This document shows, piece after piece, positions 8,249-16,823 of a DNA stretch of 64,000 nt. Below the pieces are notes generated by a model. It saw only the letters and a list, made by a program, of their open reading frames with translations, was not told the origin of the DNA and did not search any database. This DNA is from Aestuariivivens sediminis (GTDB lineage: Bacteria; Bacteroidota; Bacteroidia; Flavobacteriales; Flavobacteriaceae). How positions within the stretch are numbered: position 1 is the stretch's first letter; each line of letters opens with the position of its first letter. A program made the translations under genes and the position numbers. The stretch spans positions 1 through 64,000 of the forward strand of contig NZ_JAKMCP010000002.1 in NCBI RefSeq assembly GCF_022662105.1, in the 5' to 3' direction.

Positions 8249-9517
8249 CTATTGTTTTGAAAAAATTAAATTTTGAAAATCCATATCATTTAAATTTAAT
8301 TCTTTTAAATGACTATTAGCAACTTCTTCGCATCTGTTCCTCAACATGTCCTTTTCTTTAGTAGGCAAAGCAATTTCAGCATTTATTGCTTGATACCAAC
8401 CTTCTTTAAATTGATAATGATAATGAAGGTATTCTTTTACTGGAAAAACGAAACCATCAATTTTTGATTGAAGTTCTGATATTTTGCCTTCAATTGAAGT
8501 TATTTCATGCTTTATTTTCTCTACTTTAGAAACCAATTCAACCTTTTTTGATAACTCATTTTTAATTTCTTCTTTCTTACCACGAATAAAAGCCTTTATT
8601 TTATCTACATTTTCATATTCCTTCATTACGAAATCAAACACTAATCCCCAAATTACATATACAACAAATCCCGCAAAAATGATACCCCAAAAATTCACAC
8701 TTTTGACAGCTATTTCTGGTGAAAATTCTTGCCCCAATATCCTGTCAAATTCAAATATTTTCTTCTCAATTAAATAGGCAAGAATAACATCAAACATAAA
8801 AGTTAGAAGGAATAATGCACCTAATTTCAGATATGACATTAAACTTTTATTGATTTGGAACATATGTACTAAATAACCCAATCCCATAAATACAAAAGGT
8901 ATTGTACCTACAAAGACTGCCTCCAACCATCCGTCTGAAATAGCCTTACTTAAAGCATTAGCATCAAAAATTGCAGCTGTCAAACTACCTGTTTCAAAAT
9001 CCTTAAAAAATGCAGAGTACGAAGCAGAAATATAGAAAACAAATAGGTATATTGTAATTGGTATTAATAGAAAAAGTCCAATAATTAATTGAGCTTTAGG
9101 CTTTTTATTTGCATCAATACCATATTTTTCAGGATCAGATTTTACATCTACCATCTGCTTATTATATTTATCAATATTATCTCCTATTACTGTTAGCTGT
9201 TCATCATATATCGATAATGCAGTTTCCCTTTTTTTTAATTGCGTTTTCTCACGTTCTTGTTCTTCAATATAAGGTTGTTTTAAAATCTTTTGCTCATTTA
9301 ATTGTTTTCTGCAGAGATCTTCAAAACTATTGTAAAGGTTTTGTAAACCTACCCCTAAAGTTGTTGGGTCCCCTGAAGCCTTGGTAGATGCTCCATACCC
9401 ACTTTGATAATAGGTAATTCTTATCTGTTCTCTTGCTTCCTCAGTATTATTGTGATCATTTATAGACTTATTGTCTACATTATTTTTTAATTTAAATAAA
9501 TTTTTAATAGCCCCCAT
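8249..9517 (-). CDS. Four-helix membrane protein with flanking coiled coils
   Basis: 422 residues. A charged N-terminal segment with a likely coiled coil (about 75-125) precedes four predicted membrane helices (143-163, 199-220, 231-250, 276-298). A second coiled coil (305-355) and a short polar domain with HYHYQF and YQAINAEI follow. The layout suggests a membrane scaffold with both coiled coils on the cytoplasmic side. I recognise no family. It sits 3 nt after the TerB-like gene and 1 nt before the vWA-like lipoprotein gene, so it probably links a cytoplasmic TerB-like partner with an envelope partner. Confidence 0.7.
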   Translation of the reverse strand: MGAIKNLFKLKNNVDNKSINDHNNTEEAREQIRITYYQSGYGASTKASGDPTTLGVGLQNLYNSFEDLCRKQLNEQKILKQPYIEEQEREKTQLKKRETALSIYDEQLTVIGDNIDKYNKQMVDVKSDPEKYGIDANKKPKAQLIIGLFLLIPITIYLFVFYISASYSAFFKDFETGSLTAAIFDANALSKAISDGWLEAVFVGTIPFVFMGLGYLVHMFQINKSLMSYLKLGALFLLTFMFDVILAYLIEKKIFEFDRILGQEFSPEIAVKSVNFWGIIFAGFVVYVIWGLVFDFVMKEYENVDKIKAFIRGKKEEIKNELSKKVELVSKVEKIKHEITSIEGKISELQSKIDGFVFPVKEYLHYHYQFKEGWYQAINAEIALPTKEKDMLRNRCEEVANSHLKELNLNDMDFQNLIFSKQ

Positions 9518-9520
9518 TTT

Positions 9521-9913
9521 TTAAGAATTTATAGCTTTTAATATTTCCTCTTTTGACATATTCTTCTTTGCACAATCAAGTAAGTAATCTGCTAATTCTA
9601 TAATATTTTCATCTAGGAAATCAAATTTTTTACAATACTTTTTCAAAGTAGTATATTCATCTTCTGTTATTTTTTTATCAGCCCAAATCATTACTGCCAA
9701 ATCATATAAATATTCAATACGTAATTCTAAAGATTCTGGTATCGATGAATCATGTGATGGGTTTAATAAAATTTCATTTAGTTGAGTTTCTGACACACCT
9801 CGATCTTCAGCAAATTTGTATAACATTTTTAATTCAAGTATATCAAATTTGTCATCTGAAAAAGCCATTTGATAAAGCCTTAGAAAGTGACTTTTTAATT
9901 CTGTTGTAATCAT
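9521..9913 (-). CDS. TerB-like all-helical protein
   Basis: 130 residues, predicted all-helical. Two repeats of the form A..D.K.....E...L.K (MAFSDDKFDILELKMLYKFA and MIWADKKITEDEYTTLKKYC) resemble the acidic metal-binding helices of TerB/tellurite-resistance-like proteins. No signal peptide, so it is probably cytoplasmic or bound to the inner face of the membrane. It is the first gene of a tight operon with a coiled-coil membrane protein and a vWA-like lipoprotein. Combinations of TerB and vWA proteins are known from Ter stress and phage-response loci, but this three-gene form is not one I know. Confidence 0.6.
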   Translation of the reverse strand: MITTELKSHFLRLYQMAFSDDKFDILELKMLYKFAEDRGVSETQLNEILLNPSHDSSIPESLELRIEYLYDLAVMIWADKKITEDEYTTLKKYCKKFDFLDENIIELADYLLDCAKKNMSKEEILKAINS

Positions 9914-10077
9914 AGTAAGTATTTTGGTTAACTAGTAAGTGTACTAAAAGTTAAAACATAATGATAAAAATAGTATTGAAGTTGTATTTCTCTTATCCTT
10001 ATACATGTAGGATTTATCGTTATTGTACCATCAAAATATAAATTAATTTGATCTTAAGCATTTATATAACATTCTGT

Positions 10078-10332
10078 TTATAGACCATATAAAATATTAT
10101 AAGTAAAGGATACACTCAATATTAAGAATATTAAAATTCCTAATAGGCAACCTCCCCTAGATTTTGAGAATGTCTTTCTATAGGTAAGGCCTGGGATGCC
10201 CGTTCTGACTGAAAAACCCTTAGGACCTATAGAGCCTTTTTTATTTCTATAAGTTGGATTTAAACCTGATTTGCTAATATTAACCCCAAGGTTTTTGCCT
10301 AATTTTATTCGTTTATGATATCTAAAACCCAT
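10078..10332 (-). CDS. DUF4236 small membrane-tailed protein
   Basis: 84 residues. The N-terminal half matches DUF4236: MGFRYHKRIKLGKNLGVNIS, then KSGLNPTYRNKKG, GPKGFSVRTGIPGLTY. This glycine-rich strand-forming domain is found at the N-terminus of many bacterial proteins. The family usually has a longer C-terminus; here a single hydrophobic helix (about 62-80) follows directly. Function unknown. It is followed after 164 nt by the TerB-like gene and preceded by a small lipoprotein gene with 7 nt between them, so it may share a transcript with that gene. Confidence 0.75.
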   Translation of the reverse strand: MGFRYHKRIKLGKNLGVNISKSGLNPTYRNKKGSIGPKGFSVRTGIPGLTYRKTFSKSRGGCLLGILIFLILSVSFTYNILYGL

Positions 10333-10339
10333 AGCATTA

Positions 10340-10540
10340 TTAACAATTACATTCCGACCTATCTACATAGGATTTGTTTCCACTACTGTTGTAATAATAG
10401 CATCCTCCTTCAGGCCCTCTGTACAATTGCTTCCCATTGTGAGTGCCACATGAACTATTCAAGTCATATTCATCATTACTTGAATTAGACGAACAGGATA
10501 AGACCAAAATTATATACAAGAATAAAAATAGATTCTTCAT
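10340..10540 (-). CDS. Small lipoprotein with a GPxGG-YY adaptor-like motif
   Basis: 66 residues. Signal peptide with lipobox LSC (Cys16). The mature part has four cysteines and the sequence LYRGPEGGCYYYNSSGNKSY followed by VDRSECNC. This resembles the short basic adaptor-like domain (GPRGG.YY....G.K.YV) first noted in chlorella viruses and common in small bacterial exported proteins. The even number of Cys in the mature tail suggests disulfides. It lies 7 nt upstream of the DUF4236 gene. No function is known. Confidence 0.65.
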   Translation of the reverse strand: MKNLFLFLYIILVLSCSSNSSNDEYDLNSSCGTHNGKQLYRGPEGGCYYYNSSGNKSYVDRSECNC

Positions 10541-10751
10541 GGTTCGAATCAGCTTAGCATATCAACCTATTTTATTACTTATAAATCTATGATTACTATA
10601 ACACAAATGTTCAATACGGAAATTACTAATGAAATAACAATCTTTGTATTCTCCTTTAGAACTTTGGGACTATTTTTTAAAAATCACATTTTTAATCGTC
10701 CTTTTGAAATTTAGGATTATATTTCAAACTTAACTCCCTTTTAAAAAAAAT

Positions 10752-10771
10752 CCTTACGGTTTCCCGTAAGG
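10752..10771 (-). terminator. Terminator of the 10851-11564 lipoprotein gene
   Basis: 8-bp stem CCTTACGG / CCGTAAGG with a TTTC loop. On the minus strand it is followed by an A-to-T tail of eight T. It lies 80 nt past the stop codon of the gene. Confidence 0.7.
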
Positions 10772-10850
10772 CATTTTATATTTGAATAACTCAATAATTT
10801 GGGCAGAAACAATGAGCATGTATTTACTTGCTAATAGAAATCTAGGTTTT

Positions 10851-11564
10851 TTATTTCCTCATTTCATTAACGAGCCTGGTGGTGGCATCTTTGATAAAAT
10901 CCTCGAGGACATCTCTTTCGACACCCACATATGGAGTAATTCCTTTCTTTTTAAATAGTTTTATTTCTTTCTTTTGATCTTTTACAGATTTAGAAATAAC
11001 ACAACCTTCTACACAGGGTGTATAATTAAACCTGTACACACCAGCAAATTCATTGGTATTTATTAGGACAATTTTGTACTCAACTGACGCTCCATATCTT
11101 TTTCGTGTGCGATATTTATCAATTTTTTCGTTGTTATTTTTATCATAATACATATTAGTTTCATATAGGATCTGCGGGTCAAGTTTAGTGAGTTCAATAA
11201 TTAAATCCGTATCAGAGGTGTTTTTTAATTTTTGATAATCAATATTATTATCGTCATTGTCAATGATTTGATTAAATAGTTGCCGGTCCCTAACAACAAA
11301 TCCACTTGCCAGCAATTGATTTTCTATAGCGTTGTATAAATAATCATAGTTTTCTTTAGGCGCTTTTTTATTTTCTGTTTCTGTTACGTTAAAGGTGGAT
11401 TGGGGTATTCTTAAAACAACTTTTGGATTTTTATTATTGGCCAAAAATGATTTTAAAGTTTCTGTTTTTACAATATCGTCTTGCTTTTGTGAAAACTTAA
11501 GAATTTTAGTTGATGAACAATTTACAACTATAGGAATAGCAAATAGGATGAACAGTTTTTTCAT
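10851..11564 (-). CDS. Lipoprotein of unknown function
   Basis: 237 residues. Signal peptide with lipobox VNC (Cys16). The middle part reads as a helix, then a strand pattern (YDYLYNAIENQLLASGFVVR, then LIIELTKLD) like the CsgG/LptE-style alpha-beta units used by outer-membrane lipoproteins. The second half has a Cys pair in TPCVEGCVIS. It ends in a helix, EDFIKDATTRLVNEMRK. A single gene with its own terminator at 10752. Probably an envelope lipoprotein; the comparison with CsgG-like folds is only suggestive. Confidence 0.6.
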   Translation of the reverse strand: MKKLFILFAIPIVVNCSSTKILKFSQKQDDIVKTETLKSFLANNKNPKVVLRIPQSTFNVTETENKKAPKENYDYLYNAIENQLLASGFVVRDRQLFNQIIDNDDNNIDYQKLKNTSDTDLIIELTKLDPQILYETNMYYDKNNNEKIDKYRTRKRYGASVEYKIVLINTNEFAGVYRFNYTPCVEGCVISKSVKDQKKEIKLFKKKGITPYVGVERDVLEDFIKDATTRLVNEMRK

Positions 11565-11646
11565 GATTGATAATTCTTTTTAATTCTTCAATCAAACCTA
11601 TAGCAATTCAATAAAAAGTCCTTACGGCTTTCCGTAAACCATAAAA

Positions 11647-11678
11647 AAACTCTACATCCAAAAAAGAATGCAGAGTTT
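11647..11678 (-). terminator. Terminator of the kinase/regulator operon
   Basis: Arms AAACTCTACAT and ATGCAGAGTTT (one mismatch) with a 10-nt loop. On the minus strand a run of seven T follows. It lies about 95 nt past the response-regulator stop. Confidence 0.65.
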
Positions 11679-11771
11679 AAAATTCTCCTCAAAAGAATTA
11701 ATTAATAGCTAGACAATATTAAATCAATTGCAATTAACTTCATTACGGGTTTCCGGAAAATGGGATAAAAA

Positions 11772-12437
11772 TTAAATAATACCAATATCCTTAGTTATGG
11801 CGACCAGGTGAATGGTATTGTTTGCTTGAAATTGAATTTTCAATTTATTCAATCGTTTCTCAATTGAACTTAAACTACTGGGCGACACTTTTTTATCCTT
11901 GAAATCATAACTTATTTCCTCTTGTGATTTACCCTCGGCAAGGTTCTTAAGTAATAGGATATCAAAATCATCTATGTCTAAAGCTGTTTTCTCATGCAGT
12001 GCGTGCGATACCTGCTCGGATAAGAATAATTTTTCCTTGGACACGGCATTGACGGCCTTCGATAATTCTTCCAAACCTTTCCTCCCTTTACATACATATC
12101 CATCAATCTTATAAGTGTTTATCAGCCACCTTACTTTTTGAAGTCTATCTTCTATGGAGTAAACAATTATCTTTAAGCCCGGATTTTCCGTTCTCAATAT
12201 TTTTATGAGGTCTTCCCCGGTGGGATACTTTTGTGTTCTGTGATCCTGTTTAAAGGATAAATCGGTTATTAACAAGTCAAAAGGATCTCCATCTAATACA
12301 CCTTTTTTTATTTTAAGATACGCATCATCACAATATTCTACACGTTCGATATTTTGTAGCCCTAAAGACTTCGCAATGGTCAATACACCAAGATTAATAC
12401 TTCCGAGATCGTCTGCCACCAGAACTTTTTTGAACAT
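11772..12437 (-). CDS. Response regulator with LuxR-type output
   Basis: 221 residues. Receiver domain 1-125 with the acidic pair Asp9-Asp10, phospho-acceptor Asp59 in LLITDLSF and the conserved Lys in YVCKG. The C-terminal domain (about 150-215) is a LuxR/NarL-like helix-turn-helix with LLLKNLAEGKSQEEIS and SSIEKRLNKLKIQ. It starts 2 nt after the kinase gene, so the two form a cognate pair. TTACGG/CCGTAA palindromes recur around this operon and upstream of the divergent gene at 14667, and may be its binding sites; this is only an inference from position. Confidence 0.9.
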   Translation of the reverse strand: MFKKVLVADDLGSINLGVLTIAKSLGLQNIERVEYCDDAYLKIKKGVLDGDPFDLLITDLSFKQDHRTQKYPTGEDLIKILRTENPGLKIIVYSIEDRLQKVRWLINTYKIDGYVCKGRKGLEELSKAVNAVSKEKLFLSEQVSHALHEKTALDIDDFDILLLKNLAEGKSQEEISYDFKDKKVSPSSLSSIEKRLNKLKIQFQANNTIHLVAITKDIGII

Positions 12438-12439
12438 AA

Positions 12440-14104
12440 TTATATTATAATTTTTGCTTTAAAACCATTTCCAGGTTTTGAATCAAAAGTAATCGTTCCA
12501 TTTATAGCCTGAATACGGTTTTCCGTATTCTTCAGTCCATTTGACATTCTCAATTCACAACCGGTACCATTGTCTCTGTACTTAATTTCTAATCCCTTAG
12601 GTGTTTTTTGAAATTCAATTACTACAAATGAAGCATTACTGTGCTTTCTTGTATTGGTCAATAGCTCTTGTAAGGCTCTGTATATGGGCGTTTTCTCTAT
12701 ATTGGGAAAAGTGGACCATGAAATTGTTTTTAGGTTTTTAGTGATAATGCGCAGAGTATTATTATCGTAGTTTTCAAACAAATCAGATAATACTGAACCA
12801 AAATCCTCGTCAAAATTTATAGCCTCACTTTCTTTGGATATATCCCTCGTTTTGTTGTAAATGAGCTCTAAATCATCAAGAAAATGTTCTTTTGCATTAG
12901 AACCCTCCTGATACTTCGACATAACACGATAAACATCATTGGCCACTTCATCATGTACCTTTTTAGAGATTTGTGCTTCCGTATTGTAGGCTACTAATAG
13001 TCGATCCTTTTTATGTTTCGCCTTTAGGTAGAAATAAAGAAAACCTATAAGCAACAAAAAAAACAAGCCGCTAAAAAAATAAATAAGTGTTAATTGTTTT
13101 TGTCTGGCCGTTTGTAGCTGACTTTCTTTAAGCTTTCTCTCACTTTCGTTAATACTATATTTTACAGCTGCAAACTTGTTTTCTTGAAGGCGTTCCTCCT
13201 TTTGTATTCTACGGTTAAGTTCAATATATTTCTTCAATTCAGGTTTACTATCTATCAGAAATTCTAACTCTAAAGCTTCTAATTGATAACTGGGACTATT
13301 CATGTCATTAGAAATACCTTTGGCCAATGTGGTGTATTTTAATGCCAATGCCTTATTATCCTCACTTAAATGATAAAGAGAAAGATGCCGATAGCTCGAG
13401 AACAAACCGGTGATGTCTTTCAACTGCTTTCTCAGATCCAGGGCCAGTTGCATATTATGAAGTCCTTCGGAATCCCCAATTTTTGATTGGTAGTATCCTA
13501 AATTGTCGAAATAATTTGCTTTAATATTTGAATTATCCAAGCTTAGAGCGGTTGAATAATACGGTTTTAATTTTTGAACCGCTTTTTCATAACGTTCCTG
13601 ATCCGCATAGAGGTTCACCAAATTTGTTGTAATAGCAATTAAATCCCTTGAGCTATCATTTTGTAAGGCCAGTGCTCTCCCATAAAACAAAAAAGCATTG
13701 TCATAATCTTCCAGTTTTCTGTATAACATGCCCAAATGATTATTCAGCCGTTTAAAGGGTTCCTTATCTTCTAAGGAATCGGATTGGTTTAATAATTCTA
13801 TGGCCTTTATGGCTGTTGCTTCACTTTCATAATAAAACCCCATCTTAAATTGCCCTAATGATAGCAGTTCTAAATAGTAAGCTGCCATTATGGAATCTTT
13901 ATCATGTAGTGCCTGTTGAGATCGTTTTTCAAAGAAATCAAAAGCTTCAATAGTTTGAGAGCCCTCTTTCAGTTCGGTAATGGCCGTATAATACATTAAT
14001 GTACTGTCATTCACACTTTGGGATAGGAGCTTATGGTGATTTACGGCGACACCATTAACGCATAAAACGCATAAAAAAAGGAATGAAAGGCTTGACTTTT
14101 CCAT
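12440..14104 (-). CDS. TPR-domain sensor histidine kinase (HPK7-like)
   Basis: 554 residues. After an N-terminal signal or anchor comes a long periplasmic TPR region (about 40-300) with repeats such as NNHLGMLYRKLEDYDNAFLF. One membrane helix (about 342-368) follows, then a dimerisation helix with the likely phospho-His in KKVHDEVANDVY. The HATPase domain has an N box in LLTNTRKHSN and a G box in YRDNGTGC. This is the layout of flavobacterial TPR kinases paired with LuxR-type regulators. The ligand is unknown. It is followed 2 nt later by its regulator and preceded by a small Pro/Gly-rich lipoprotein gene. Confidence 0.9.
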   Translation of the reverse strand: MEKSSLSFLFLCVLCVNGVAVNHHKLLSQSVNDSTLMYYTAITELKEGSQTIEAFDFFEKRSQQALHDKDSIMAAYYLELLSLGQFKMGFYYESEATAIKAIELLNQSDSLEDKEPFKRLNNHLGMLYRKLEDYDNAFLFYGRALALQNDSSRDLIAITTNLVNLYADQERYEKAVQKLKPYYSTALSLDNSNIKANYFDNLGYYQSKIGDSEGLHNMQLALDLRKQLKDITGLFSSYRHLSLYHLSEDNKALALKYTTLAKGISNDMNSPSYQLEALELEFLIDSKPELKKYIELNRRIQKEERLQENKFAAVKYSINESERKLKESQLQTARQKQLTLIYFFSGLFFLLLIGFLYFYLKAKHKKDRLLVAYNTEAQISKKVHDEVANDVYRVMSKYQEGSNAKEHFLDDLELIYNKTRDISKESEAINFDEDFGSVLSDLFENYDNNTLRIITKNLKTISWSTFPNIEKTPIYRALQELLTNTRKHSNASFVVIEFQKTPKGLEIKYRDNGTGCELRMSNGLKNTENRIQAINGTITFDSKPGNGFKAKIII

Positions 14105-14145
14105 TCCTCTAAAATAGGAACTATTTTTTGTTTATTCGGGTATTT

Positions 14146-14310
14146 TTACCCACCTCCTCCAGGTGGTGGCGGTGGAATTGGACTGTCGCCTCCACAACAA
14201 GGCGGTTCTTCCTGACCAGCGGCCCCATTGCCTGGTATAGTTGTTGGAGTACATGAAAACATACTGACAGTAAGGAATGCCATTAGCAAAACAAACATTA
14301 TTTTTTTCAT
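14146..14310 (-). CDS. Small Pro/Gly-rich lipoprotein upstream of the kinase
   Basis: 54 residues from the ATG at 14310 (a longer frame from 14334 would add MFNLKCKS before the signal peptide). Signal peptide with lipobox FSC, then a short mature part with a CC pair and a tail of prolines and glycines (PIPPPPPGGGG). Such tiny lipoproteins are often seen next to TPR kinases in flavobacteria, where they might serve as envelope ligands; that role is speculative. It lies 41 nt upstream of the kinase gene on the same strand. Confidence 0.6.
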   Translation of the reverse strand: MKKIMFVLLMAFLTVSMFSCTPTTIPGNGAAGQEEPPCCGGDSPIPPPPPGGGG

Positions 14311-14334
14311 TGATTTACATTTTAAATTGAACAT

Positions 14335-14597
14335 TAGTATGGCCGTCCGAACCTGATATTCAGATATCTAGCGAACTAGCCGCAGTTAAAATGGAAGGAG
14401 ACGTCTCTCCTACTTGGGAAGTCGAGGAGCGCGGAAGTAAAGTGTATTCACACTTCCCAGAGACCATACTACTCTACTTTGCCGCGCCTGATTAATTGAT
14501 TTTCGCATGCCCCTGCGAATGGGGCAATCCATCAAGGCAAATGAAAAAATAATGCTTGGGATGTACTGGAAAGCTTTTGGAAATTAACGGGAAATCA
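14335..14597. other. GC-richer gap with nested inverted repeats
   Basis: Noncoding between divergent genes. GGGAAGT (14416-14422) pairs with ACTTCCC (14452-14458), enclosing a small hairpin AAGTGT-attc-ACACTT. GCGCGG (14429-14434) can pair with CCGCGC (14482-14487). The two long pairings cross, so they are either a pseudoknot or alternatives. It could be a leader or small RNA; the strand is not decided. Confidence 0.4.
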
Positions 14598-14628
14598 TAC
14601 GGAAATGGATTTCCATTTAGGATCCGTA
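14598..14628. promoter_or_regulatory. Palindromic operator-like site upstream of 14667
   Basis: Perfect palindrome GGAAATGGATTTCC (14601-14614) inside a wider TACGG...CCGTA frame (14598-14602 and 14624-14628). A direct partial copy ACGGGAAAT lies just upstream (14587-14595). It lies about 40 nt before the start codon at 14667. Confidence 0.5.
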
Positions 14629-14666
14629 ATTAATTTGTTTAATTTTACACTCAAAGAAAATGAGCC

Positions 14667-15341
14667 ATGCACAAAAACCTTATCATTGATGCTTTTGAAA
14701 AGGCCAGGCATGATTTAGTTAAAGAAGGGCATAATAAACCCTCTAAGGTGGCCATATCCGAAAAACTATCCGATTATATTTCTGAACATACGAAGACTGA
14801 ATTGGGAGAAAGACGATTTAGGGATTACTATGATCATGCATTGGAATTAAATTCAGATAAGGGAAAGGATATAAAAATTCAGCAGTATGAGATCGTAAGT
14901 GGATTATGCAATTATTTGGGGTATGGAAATTATGAAGATTATAAATCAAACAAGAAGAAAAGAAGCTATAAAATTTTCTTTTATATAGCCGGGATAATAG
15001 GAATATTGGTTCTTTCGCTTGCTCTTTTTAATTCTGAATCTAATTGCTGGATGGAATGGAAGGATGATCATTATGAAATCATTGATTTCGATACGCAGAA
15101 GTTTAATGATGGAACACTGAAACTTTGTAAGGAAGACCGTTTAGAACATTTTAAAAAAGTTAATGTCGGTTGTTCAACATCATTTTTTGACCTGAAAGGA
15201 CATGTTAAAATTTGGTATGGAAAGAATCGCCACAAAGAATTGGAATATTTCTCAGCATATGGGTTACACCCTGAAACCGGAAAAACGTTAAAACCAATAA
15301 CGGAGTATATGATAAAGACCCATATATGTGAGAGCTACTGA
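14667..15341 (+). CDS. Single-pass membrane protein of unknown function
   Basis: 224 residues. An N-terminal cytoplasmic helical domain (about 1-95, with EKARHDLVKEG, GERRFRDYYDHAL and VSGLCNYLGYGNYEDY) precedes one membrane helix (about 101-121) and an external domain with four Cys (NCWMEW, LCKED, VGCSTSFF, HICESY). I have seen similar cytoplasmic domains in flavobacterial proteins beside two-component systems, but know no function. It is transcribed away from the kinase operon and has a palindromic operator-like site just upstream, so co-regulation with that operon is plausible. Confidence 0.65.
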   Translation: MHKNLIIDAFEKARHDLVKEGHNKPSKVAISEKLSDYISEHTKTELGERRFRDYYDHALELNSDKGKDIKIQQYEIVSGLCNYLGYGNYEDYKSNKKKRSYKIFFYIAGIIGILVLSLALFNSESNCWMEWKDDHYEIIDFDTQKFNDGTLKLCKEDRLEHFKKVNVGCSTSFFDLKGHVKIWYGKNRHKELEYFSAYGLHPETGKTLKPITEYMIKTHICESY

Positions 15342-15708
15342 GGGATTTTAAGTACATCGTTTGTTTAATTGTTATAAGCTTGTAAAGGTTACCATTGGAT
15401 AATGGGTATTATAATGAAGGGAAACTCGTTATTTGTTAATTATTATCGCTTTATCCCGACAATTTAAATCAGGAAAACTATAATAATTGTTTTGTTCATC
15501 ACTATGTAATCCTAAAGTTAATGCATTATATTCTCGTGGATGTTGAGACGAAGAATCCCCTATCCAAAAGAATATCTGTACTAGTTTATAATGTATGGGT
15601 GGGTATGGGAGTAGTTCATATTATTAAATAGCCCCACTATATCTGGTGATTGATGAGCTATTGATTAAAGAAGTTGTTATGATTTCGTTATTTTATTTTT
15701 AATTAAAA
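15342..15708. repeat. Intergenic spacer related to spacers of the DUF6090 cassettes
   Basis: No gene seen. The segment from about 15395 to 15700 resembles 16545-16790 and the short spacers before 22260 and 23168. Shared blocks are ACCATTGG.TAATGG, GAAACTCGTTAT, CCTAAAGTTAATGCATTATATTC and GATGAGCTATTGATTA..GTTGTTATG. This points to duplication of gene plus leader plus spacer. Confidence 0.5.
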
Positions 15709-16437
15709 TTATTTATTAAGCTCCTCCAACTCTTTATCAATATCGCTGATAAGTAATTCTACTTTCGATTTGATTTCATTTACCCTTGTAAACAACCAAA
15801 TTCTCAGAAAATAGTGCCTCATAATTCTATTGCCAATCTGTTTATTGTCTTTTAAATAATTAAAATGATTTTGAGAAAGTGTTGAATCTGAAAAATTAAT
15901 GTTATCAAACAATAATGGACTAAATTCATTATCAAAAAACTGTTTAATTACATTATCTCGATTTTCAATTTCAGGGTAGTCATTACCGTAAATAGATATT
16001 ATTTTATTACGAAGAGAATCGTTTGAAATGATATCAATCCCTGTTGATTTTAGATTTTCGAAGGCCCCTTTATTAAGAATGAAATACCACTCGCCATAAT
16101 TGTTTCGAAAGTATTTCAGAAGAGAATCTTTAGGAACCGTTTTTTTATTAACATAAAACTCATTTAAATGCCTTAAAGCTTTATTCTTTTCAGCGTAAAC
16201 ATTAATTCCAGGAATAAATTCTATATTCAGGTCATTTTCTAAATCACCTTTTATCGCTATTAAGTTGATCATTTCTTTCTGCCTTTGTTTTCTTTCTTCA
16301 TTCCAGTTGTTAATGGAGAGGGCAATTAAAATACCAATCACCACCAAAACAATTTCACCAATGGCATATTTCAAATACTTTTCAGTTTTGCCTTCTGAAA
16401 GTAGTCGCTGACGAATTTGCCTGAAGAACTTAATCAT
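15709..16437 (-). CDS. DUF6090 family membrane protein, cassette 1
   Basis: 242 residues. N-terminus MIKFFRQIRQRLLSEGKTEK, then a membrane helix in YAIGEIVLVVIGILIALSIN, then NWNEERKQRQKE. This start is nearly identical in the three paralogues at 22260, 23168 and 24107. The remaining 190 residues are divergent, helical and probably extracytoplasmic. This is the DUF6090 pattern, common in many copies in Flavobacteriia and of unknown function. A conserved leader with two hairpins precedes the start. No partner gene is shared among the copies. Confidence 0.8.
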   Translation of the reverse strand: MIKFFRQIRQRLLSEGKTEKYLKYAIGEIVLVVIGILIALSINNWNEERKQRQKEMINLIAIKGDLENDLNIEFIPGINVYAEKNKALRHLNEFYVNKKTVPKDSLLKYFRNNYGEWYFILNKGAFENLKSTGIDIISNDSLRNKIISIYGNDYPEIENRDNVIKQFFDNEFSPLLFDNINFSDSTLSQNHFNYLKDNKQIGNRIMRHYFLRIWLFTRVNEIKSKVELLISDIDKELEELNK

Positions 16438-16575
16438 GATTTGTGTTTTTTATTGTCCCGCAAGCGGCTATCTCAACCAAAGGTCTACCAGACCTTTGAT
16501 TTTGCGTTGCAAAATGGTGTTTCGATAATCTAAAAAATTTTATCATTGGTTAATGGTCAGTTTAATATAGAGAAA
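16438..16575 (-). repeat. Conserved 5' leader of DUF6090 cassette 1
   Basis: About 125 bp, nearly identical to the leaders at 22974, 23945 and 24848. It has a hairpin AAAGGTCT-NNC-AGACCTTT, a second TTTTGC-GTT-GCAAAA and a CCGCAAGCGG block. The position directly before the ATG suggests a promoter or regulatory leader. Confidence 0.7.
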
Positions 16576-16823
16576 CTTGTTATCTGTTACCAATATGTCC
16601 TTATCTGATAACTCAACTCACGTACAACAATAATAGTTATTTAGTTTAAATATTTAATCCTAAAGATAATATATTCAAGTACATGTTGAGACAATTAATT
16701 CCCTCAAGCTTAGGAACATCTGTAATAGAATTATATGTGGAGTTAGGTAGCCAATATTATTAGATATGTAGCTTCAGCCTAATATTAATACTATCTTATG
16801 TTTTTTTATAATTTTCCTTTTAG
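16576..16823. other. Spacer without a gene
   Basis: AT-rich, with diverged similarity to 15395-15640 (blocks TTGTTATCTGTTA, CCTAAAGATAATATATTCAAG, CATGTTGAGAC). No open frame of note. Confidence 0.45.
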
